A DNA stretch of 48,056 nucleotides from Planctomycetes bacterium UBA2386. Lineage in GTDB: Bacteria > Planctomycetota > UBA1135 > UBA2386. The position numbers were made by a program, and so were the translations under genes. Positions within the stretch are counted from its first letter, which is position 1; each line of letters starts with the position of its first letter. This document shows positions 41,901 through 48,056 of this stretch, piece after piece. A model generated the notes under the pieces. That model saw only the letters and a program-made list of their open reading frames with translations, made no database searches and was not told where the DNA came from. The stretch spans positions 1-48,056 of the forward strand of contig DDSQ01000104.1 in NCBI GenBank assembly GCA_002343845.1. Direction: 5' to 3'.

Positions 41901-42183
41901 GTGCGACGAGAAGCTGTGGGGTCCGAAGCCCGTGCAGGGCATCGTGCGCGATGACGACGGGCTGCTCGCGAAGGTGCAGACGCTGTTGCGCGTGACCCGC
42001 ACGCCCGACGCGCCGAATCCGACCGAAGTGGAGTCGATGGCGAAGGCCGCCGCGAAGGCGCCCGAGGTCGCCGCGACGGTCGACGAGTTCGTCAGCGGGC
42101 CGCTCGCGACGTTCCGCGCCGCGGTCGAAGCGAGCGGGCTCAGCCTGCTGCCCGGCGTCGAGCCGGTACCGCAGCGTCGTTGA
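38929..42183 (+). CDS. Large exported BNR / sortilin-type beta-propeller protein
   Basis: The 1084-residue product has a signal peptide (MLVRTALAISFLLAAVAAQQ). The first 730 residues contain many Asp-box blades of VPS10/sortilin type (STDGGVRF, TRDGGRTW, TTDGGATW, SLDGGTTW, SNDRGNSW, SDDRGESW, TQDGGASW), forming two propellers. An Ala/Pro/Lys-rich linker at about 780-830 leads to a FlgD-like beta-sandwich (VTIEVRDAAGVLVRTFREDV, then GEYTLTVRF) and a helical C-terminal region. These proteins are common in Bacteroidetes, planctomycetes and acidobacteria and are annotated as glycosyl hydrolases, but no catalytic residues are proven. It probably binds or cleaves a polymer outside the cell. Confidence 0.88.
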   Translation: MLVRTALAISFLLAAVAAQQATLDPTLLAGLTARSIGPAVCGGRIGAIAGIPGDPTTIWVGAASGGVWKSTDGGVRFTPVFDDQNVTSIGALAIDPRSPDVVWVGTGEGNPRNSASVGRGLYQTRDGGRTWQHLGLDRTERIHRILLHPTAPGTAWVAAFGTSWGENAERGVFKTTDGGATWQKVLFVDERTGCGDLVLDPRNPDKLFAAMWEHRRFPWSFDSGGPGSGLHRSLDGGTTWTRLGEEDGLPAGELGRIGLAIADSDPRVVYALVEAKKNALLRSDDGGFKFRQVNASEDVAPRPFYFCDIRVDPRDSNRLYNLHVTIDVSSDGGRTFGGLVGWDAAHPDHHALWIDPSDPLRLLLGNDGGVSISNDRGNSWRFCANLPLAQFYHVAVDHDVPYHVYGGLQDNGSWRGPSTVWENGGIRNLHWQEVCFGDGFATVPDPQDSRQGYAMSQGGALVRYDLRTGTSKSIRPPAPDDVELRWNWNAPIALDPHAAATVYYGSQLVHRSDDRGESWRVISPDLTTNDPEKQKQHESGGLTRDVTAAENHCTLHTIAPSPVRGGVIWAGSDDGRVHVTQDGGASWRSVEDRMPGLPKGTWCAHLEAGKHDAATAFAVFDGHRTTDWTPYVFVTRDYGETWASLATPAIDGYCLVLEQDPVRAELLWLGTEFGLYVTIDGGANWHRWSHGVPACSAMAITTHPRDHDLIVATHGRSIFVLDDITPLRTLSAEVLAQKLHVFPVQAAVAFETAQTPGSRFPGQGEFRGATRQRGAFVHLIVNAPELKHPDAKIEKARAAAKAAEKPPADKPADAPAASDAPKPKPKEEPKDKVTIEVRDAAGVLVRTFREDVKLGLNRIVWRLERDGGPRPARELQEEPELPTGGREVLPGEYTLTVRFQGEAREQRVVVLADPRVEIAATDRAAKDTMRAQRDEILADLHRSTQRLARARRDVDVVEKRLALEVKPKGDAGDPQQPLRDAVQAVKKALDACDEKLWGPKPVQGIVRDDDGLLAKVQTLLRVTRTPDAPNPTEVESMAKAAAKAPEVAATVDEFVSGPLATFRAAVEASGLSLLPGVEPVPQRR

Positions 42184-42254
42184 ACGGGTAGCGGCCAGCG
42201 CAGGATTGCGACGGCGAGCGCACGTGGGCATGCTCGCCGTCAAGGAGAGTCGCC

Positions 42255-43184
42255 ATGCCCACCCGTTCGTTCTCTCGCGCCTTGCTCACTGCCGCCGTCG
42301 CGTGCGGCGTGCACGGCGCCGCCGCCGCGCAGGGTCTCGCGCCCGACGTGCATTGGGGCGCCAACGCCTTCCCGCCGATCGACCCCGAAGTGCGCGTCAG
42401 CTTGTCGCTGAACCGCTTCACCGAGTTCAGCAAGACGCGCCGTGTCTACAACGACATCGACGAGACGTTCGGCTTCAACATGCTGCACGTCTCGGCGGTC
42501 GACCAGATCCCGGCCTGGCCGGACTGGACCTACACCGTCGTCGCCGGCGGCGGCCCGACCTCCGACCAGCCCACCCGCTTCCTGCAGAACGAGTTCCTGC
42601 ACGAGCTCTGGGGGCTCGACAAGGTGCCCGTCGACGGCACCGGCGACGGTTGGGACTGGCAACTCGGCGGCAGCCTGACGTGGTCGCGCGAGAGCGGCTG
42701 GAACGGCCAGCGCCTGCGCTTCTTCGCCGGTAGCGGCGTCACCACCGGTTCGCTCTACCAGGAACTCAACGGCCACGTCGGCGCCGAGATGCTGATCCCG
42801 GAATGGCGCGTCAAGCTCGGGGCGATGGAGCGCTACTCGGTGCTCGACGAAGGCGACACGCTGGCACAGGTCGCCGACGAGGCGAACGTGATCCAGCTCT
42901 ACGCCGGCTACGCGCCCGAACGCATCGACAGCACGGCGTGGTTCATGGAGTTCCTCGGCAACCCCGAGTTCGGACTCACCCTCTCCTACGACACCGGGCT
43001 GTTCGTCGAATCCGGCGGCGGCTCGGGCATCGGCACCTGGTTCATCAGCCTGCGCGTGAAGTGGGCGAGCGGGCTGATGTACGAGATCTGGAACGACATC
43101 GCCAACGGCACCGACTTCGGGCCGTCGATGGGCATGACGTTCAGCGTGGACCTGTTCTCGCTCCTGCCGCAGAGGTGGTACTGA
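42255..43184 (+). CDS. Outer-membrane beta-barrel-like protein
   Basis: The 309-residue product starts at ATG 42255 behind an AAGGAGAG ribosome site. A signal peptide (residues 1-25) is followed by alternating strands rich in W, Y and G (WTYTVVAGGGPTSDQP, WDWQLGGSLTWSRESGW, LRFFAGSGVTTGSLYQEL, IGTWFISLRVKWASGLMYEI). It ends in GMTFSVDLFSLLPQRWY, with a terminal aromatic. This is consistent with a 12- to 14-strand outer-membrane barrel; no family is recognised. Its TGA overlaps the next gene's ATG (ATGA), so the two are translationally coupled. Confidence 0.7.
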   Translation: MPTRSFSRALLTAAVACGVHGAAAAQGLAPDVHWGANAFPPIDPEVRVSLSLNRFTEFSKTRRVYNDIDETFGFNMLHVSAVDQIPAWPDWTYTVVAGGGPTSDQPTRFLQNEFLHELWGLDKVPVDGTGDGWDWQLGGSLTWSRESGWNGQRLRFFAGSGVTTGSLYQELNGHVGAEMLIPEWRVKLGAMERYSVLDEGDTLAQVADEANVIQLYAGYAPERIDSTAWFMEFLGNPEFGLTLSYDTGLFVESGGGSGIGTWFISLRVKWASGLMYEIWNDIANGTDFGPSMGMTFSVDLFSLLPQRWY

Positions 43185-43774
43185 TGGCTTCCATACGCTG
43201 GCTCGTTCTCGGCCTTCTTTCGTTCGTCGCAGCGTGCACGCCGGTGCCGCTCCTCGTCGTCAACCCGCACGCCGGCCTCGAAGGCACGGGCGAACGCATG
43301 CTGCGCATGCGCTTCGCTCGGCTCGCGCCCCAGGAGACCACGGCCAGAGCCCAGCCGCCGACCTCGACGCTCGTCTATCGGCTCGGCGACCCCGGCGCCG
43401 ACGGCTACGCGCTGTCGGTGCTGTTGCCGTTCTCGGCGCGCAACGCCGGCGACGCGCCGTGGCCGCTCGGCTCGAAGGCGTTCACGTTGGCGCGGCCCGA
43501 CGGCGCTCCGCAGCTGCTGCCGGCGCACGCGGAGTTCCCGATCCTGACGCTGGCGCCGCACAGCCACGCGCGCTTCGAACTGCCGTTGCGCTTCGAGGCA
43601 CCGCGCGACCGCGCCGCCGAGCTGATGTGCTGCATCTACAGGCTGCAGGTCGTCGCCGACGAGGAAGCGTTGCTGGTGAAGGAGCTGTCGCTGGCGAAGG
43701 TCAGCCAGCCGACCGACCTCGGGAGAATGGCCGCGCTGTTCGTGGCGACGATCGGCTTGATCGGGCTGCTGTAG
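43184..43774 (+). CDS. Small lipoprotein of unknown function with C-terminal membrane segment
   Basis: ATG 43184 overlaps the barrel gene's stop. The 196-residue product has a lipoprotein signal (MASIRWLVLGLLSFVAACTP, lipobox VAAC), a beta-rich middle (LVYRLGDPGADGYALSVLLP, then ILTLAPHSHARFELPLRFEA) and a C-terminal hydrophobic segment (MAALFVATIGLIGLL) reaching the last residue. It may pair with the barrel protein in the outer membrane. No family is recognised. Confidence 0.65.
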   Translation: MASIRWLVLGLLSFVAACTPVPLLVVNPHAGLEGTGERMLRMRFARLAPQETTARAQPPTSTLVYRLGDPGADGYALSVLLPFSARNAGDAPWPLGSKAFTLARPDGAPQLLPAHAEFPILTLAPHSHARFELPLRFEAPRDRAAELMCCIYRLQVVADEEALLVKELSLAKVSQPTDLGRMAALFVATIGLIGLL

Positions 43775-43857
43775 CGGGCGCCCCCGGGGCCCAGGTGGGA
43801 GCGTCGGGCGACTAGGATCGCGCCCTTCCCCGACGCCCACCCACCCGGAGCCCGACC

Positions 43858-45597
43858 GTGAAGACCCCACTGCTGCCGCTCGTCGCCGCATTCGCCGGCC
43901 TGTTGTCCGCCCAGACCTGTCCCGACCGCACACTCGGCGTCAACCTGGGCGTCGGCGACGACACGATGTTCCCGATGCAGCCGATCGGCTTCGCGTTCCC
44001 GTTCGCGGGTTCGACCTGGACGGACGTGCACATCTGCGCGAACGGCTACTTCTTCTTCTCGAACAACAACGTGCCGGCGGCGCCGACGACCGGCGACTAC
44101 AGCAGCTCGCCACTCGAACTCGGCTCGCAGTCGCCGCGCATCGCGCCGCTGTGGTGCGACCTCAACCTGACGGCCCCGAACGGTGCCGGCGCCTGGATCG
44201 CCAACACGTCGGGAACCAAGTGCACGATCACGTGGGACAACGCCGTCAACTACGGGATGACGACGCGCTTCCAGATGCAGGTCCAGCTGTTCCCGACCGG
44301 CGAGATCCAGATGTTCTGGTCGGCGGGCGCGACCAACAACTCGACGTACAACTACGTGGCCGGCGTCGGTCTCACCGGGCTGTCGCCGGGACTCGGCGTC
44401 GTGCTGACCGGTTCGACCGACCTCTCGCCTGGCGGCACGACGGCGAGCAACACGCTCTACGAAGCGTTCTCGACGCAGGGCTTCTTCGACCTCGGGCTGA
44501 AGAGCCTGCAGCTGATCCCGCTGTCGCCGGGCTGGGTGTGGATCGCGACGCCATGGACGGGATGCGCCACCACCACCGACTACGGCAGCGGCTGCGTGAA
44601 CGCGCGCGACTCGTTCTACGAGATCATGCCGGCGAGCCAGTGGGACCTCGCCAACTCGACGCTCTCGTTCGTGCGCAACGGCAGCGGCTACACGGTGACG
44701 GCGAGCGGGCCCGGCGCGTGGTTCACGCCGAGCGCTGCAGCCGTGATCGTCGCCAACGGTGACGACGTCGTGCAGACCGTGGCGCTCGCTTCGCCGATGC
44801 CGGTGCCCGGCGGCACGACGTCGGCGCTCTCGATCTCGTCGAACGGCAACATCGCGCTGGCCGCGACGGGCAACGGCGCCGGGTTCGCGCCCGACGTGGG
44901 CAACTTCCTCGCCTTCGCGCAGACGGGCATCGCGGCGGCGTTCCACGACTACAACCCGGGCCTCGCGACCAGCGGCAAGGTGCTGTTCGAACAGGCGGGC
45001 GGCTTCGCCTACGTGACCTGGAACGGCGTCTTCAGCTACCTGACGTCGAGCCCCGACACGTTCCAGTACCAGTTCGAGCTCGCGACCGGCAACTGCACGA
45101 TCGTCTACGGGGCGATGAGCACCGGCGCCAACGACTACCTGGTCGGCTACTCGCGCGGCGGACCGTCGTGGCGGCCCGAGGAGTCCGACGTCAGCGCGTT
45201 GGTGACCGCGCTCACGATCGCCGACGCGGGCGTGCCCGGGCTCGCATTGACGACCAGCGGCCTGCCGACGCTCGGCAACGCCGGCTTCGGGTGGGTCGTG
45301 AGCAACGTGCCGAACGTCAGCCCGGTCGCCGCCCTGTTCTTCGGCGCCACGGCACTCCCCGGCGTCGACCTCACGCCGAACGGCCTCGAGAACTGCCGCG
45401 GCTACACCAGCGCGGACCTGACGTCGACGACGTTCGCGGTCGTGCATCCGGCCGGCGTCGGCAACCAGCCGTTCGCGCTGCCGGCGACGATCACGTTGAT
45501 CGGCGCCTCCGTCACGGCCCAGGCCGCGGCGCTGTCGCCGCTGACGACGCTCGGGGCGATCGTCAGCAACGGCAACGAGATCGTGCTCGGCCTCTGA
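43858..45597 (+). CDS. Large secreted modular beta-protein
   Basis: GTG 43858 is preceded by GGAG at a good spacing, and a TAGGAT box lies further upstream. The 579-residue product has a signal peptide (MKTPLLPLVAAFAGLLSAQT). Residues 40-190 resemble a nidogen/Calx-like beta module seen in secreted planctomycete proteins (PIGFAFPFAGSTWTDVHICA, NGYFFFSNNN, IAPLWCDLNL, YGMTTRFQMQVQLFPTGEI). A second copy with weaker similarity spans about 330-450. The C-terminal 110 residues (LFFGATALPGVDLTPNGLENC onward, ending IVSNGNEIVLGL) look like a repeated C-terminal module of such exported proteins. Function is unknown; adhesion is plausible. Confidence 0.75.
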   Translation: MKTPLLPLVAAFAGLLSAQTCPDRTLGVNLGVGDDTMFPMQPIGFAFPFAGSTWTDVHICANGYFFFSNNNVPAAPTTGDYSSSPLELGSQSPRIAPLWCDLNLTAPNGAGAWIANTSGTKCTITWDNAVNYGMTTRFQMQVQLFPTGEIQMFWSAGATNNSTYNYVAGVGLTGLSPGLGVVLTGSTDLSPGGTTASNTLYEAFSTQGFFDLGLKSLQLIPLSPGWVWIATPWTGCATTTDYGSGCVNARDSFYEIMPASQWDLANSTLSFVRNGSGYTVTASGPGAWFTPSAAAVIVANGDDVVQTVALASPMPVPGGTTSALSISSNGNIALAATGNGAGFAPDVGNFLAFAQTGIAAAFHDYNPGLATSGKVLFEQAGGFAYVTWNGVFSYLTSSPDTFQYQFELATGNCTIVYGAMSTGANDYLVGYSRGGPSWRPEESDVSALVTALTIADAGVPGLALTTSGLPTLGNAGFGWVVSNVPNVSPVAALFFGATALPGVDLTPNGLENCRGYTSADLTSTTFAVVHPAGVGNQPFALPATITLIGASVTAQAAALSPLTTLGAIVSNGNEIVLGL

Positions 45598-45615
45598 GGG
45601 CACGCGGCGCGCGGC

Positions 45616-47085
<1,470 letters not shown>

Positions 47086-47193
47086 GCGGCTGGCGCATCC
47101 TCGCCGCGGCGCGACGTTTGGCAAGCGCGCGAGCGCGCGGAGCCTGGCAACTGGGCCGGCGCCCGACGTAGTGAGGCAGGGCTGCGCCGCGCG

Positions 47194-48056
47194 CTACAGC
47201 CCTTTGGCCTTCTTGCGGACGTCCTCGAAGATCTGCCGCGCCAGGATCGGGAACGCCAGACCCTGGAAGTCCGCCTCCGTCATGTAGCGGGTGACCAAAT
47301 GGTCGTTTTCCGCCATGCGCTCGATCATCAGGTCTTCGATCAGCTTCTTGATGCCGAGTTCGAACTTGTCGAGCGGGTTCGCCATCGCCGTCCGCTGGAT
47401 CTGCTCGTTGTTGCAGGCGCGCTCCTTGATCTGCTCGAAGAACAGCCGGTCCTCTTCGTTGAACTGCGTCCCGAAGCGCGTGTTGAGCACTTCGATGATC
47501 TCCGAGAGGGGAACCTGCTCATCCGTGGCCTTGCCTGTGCCGACATCGGTCGGGCCCGCCACGTACTGCTGGTCACCTTCCCGGACCTCGATCGCGCCAG
47601 AGAACGTGCGTTCGAGCCGGTAGTACTGCAGGGCCACTTCATCGCCGACCTTGACGATGGTGTCATCCCGGTCGAGCGGCAGGTGCGGCAGGAGGAACCG
47701 GCCGAAGCTGTAGAGCATCTCCAGGTCGCGGTCGGCGTAGGGCACGATCTGGCTCAGGAATGCGTAGATCTTGACGTAGCCGGACAGCTTGTCTCGGAAG
47801 GCCGTACGCGCATCCTCCTCGGCGAGCGCCTTGAAGCGGTCCACGGCCGGCTGCAGGTGCCGCTGCATGTGCGCGTGGTCGCCGGCAACCTGCTTCTCCT
47901 GCGGCTTGTAGAAGATCCTGGCGAAGGCCTCGACCTCGCTCCAGTGGTAGACCTGGGCCAGGTCGAGCTCGTGCTTCAGCGCCTCGAGCTGGCTCGGATC
48001 GGAGGTCTCGGCCAGCTCCGTCTTGTCGTAGTACGGCTTGAACGCGCGGAAAATGT
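47194..48056 (-). CDS. hsdR: Type I restriction enzyme R subunit, C-terminal part (5' end beyond right edge)
   Basis: The minus strand is open from the right edge to the stop at 47194, about 287 codons. The visible part has DKTELAETSDPSQLEALKHE, EVEAFARIFYKPQEKQ, then YVKIYAFLSQIVPYADRDLE, LHLPLDRDD-like and LIEDLMIERMAENDHLVTRYM, and ends QIFEDVRKKAKGL. These are typical of the C-terminal helical region of HsdR, which links the translocase to the methylase/specificity subunits. The nuclease and helicase motifs lie outside the window. An ATG at 47868 is internal, not the start. The likely continuation is a horizontally acquired restriction-modification locus. Confidence 0.85.
   Translation of the reverse strand, partial: IFRAFKPYYDKTELAETSDPSQLEALKHELDLAQVYHWSEVEAFARIFYKPQEKQVAGDHAHMQRHLQPAVDRFKALAEEDARTAFRDKLSGYVKIYAFLSQIVPYADRDLEMLYSFGRFLLPHLPLDRDDTIVKVGDEVALQYYRLERTFSGAIEVREGDQQYVAGPTDVGTGKATDEQVPLSEIIEVLNTRFGTQFNEEDRLFFEQIKERACNNEQIQRTAMANPLDKFELGIKKLIEDLMIERMAENDHLVTRYMTEADFQGLAFPILARQIFEDVRKKAKGL

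Noticed and set aside
38791..42243. A 1150-codon open frame antisense to the BNR protein
   Set aside because: It lies wholly opposite a gene with a clear signal peptide and Asp-box repeats, its product is Arg/Ala/His-rich low complexity, and such antisense frames are expected at this GC content.

Overview
The window is about 48 kb of very GC-rich bacterial DNA. The gene content points to a Planctomycetota-like, polymer-degrading bacterium: a DUF1080 (3-keto-disaccharide hydrolase) protein, a formylglycine-type sulfatase, sialidase and sortilin-type BNR proteins, a haem c/Cu-monooxygenase/TPR fusion, an ECF sigma factor with a long extracytoplasmic extension, and many short lipoproteins. This assignment is inference; there is no rRNA, tRNA, CRISPR array or recognisable transposase in the window. 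After start codons are chosen, no gene-free stretch exceeds 300 bases.

Layout. 1-3700: the 5' end of ilvE (cut by the left edge), then a 2.7-kb block of three unusual genes (CarboxypepD-like surface protein, Cys-rich secreted protein, ECF-sigma-like regulator) bracketed by a perfect 51-bp direct repeat. One copy of the repeat is the 3' end of the DUF1080 gene, so the block looks like a small integrated element. 3700-10300: DUF3817 membrane protein, coiled-coil protein, a DsbD-type thiol reductase whose CxxC is interrupted by an in-frame TGA (probable selenoprotein), a barrel/lipoprotein pair and a redoxin. 10300-24500: AlkD-like repair protein, sialidase-SGNH fusion, DUF1428, ExbD-like secreted protein, ABC-F ATPase, haem c/Cu/TPR protein, a large secreted zincin, a small protein and a polyglycine-hydrolase-like serine hydrolase.

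24500-33950: argS overlapping a sulfatase, sigma factor-CarboxypepD fusion, DUF2237, parvulin lipoprotein, PyrK, metallophosphoesterase and a one-TM protein. 34000-38900: a degenerate histidine-kinase ATPase fragment overlapping an NtrC-type regulator that has lost its phosphoacceptor Asp and has GAFAGG in place of GAFTGA; BirA; an AAA_14/DUF4143 ATPase; and a Fic-fold protein with a ruined active site. 38900-48056: sortilin-type BNR protein, barrel/lipoprotein operon, a secreted modular protein, an M20 peptidase and the 3' part of hsdR at the right edge.

Themes. Most genes encode exported proteins, consistent with extracellular or periplasmic polysaccharide and protein degradation. The DsbD-like protein would supply reducing power to the periplasm. 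Many genes have a TANNNT -10-like box only 6-15 nt before the start codon, suggesting leaderless or near-leaderless mRNAs, while others carry a clear Shine-Dalgarno. Convergent genes abut or overlap, leaving little room for intrinsic terminators. The strongest candidates for something new are the Sec-containing DsbD with its hairpin, the 51-bp-repeat-bounded cassette, and the pseudo-receiver/GAFAGG regulator with its truncated kinase-like partner.
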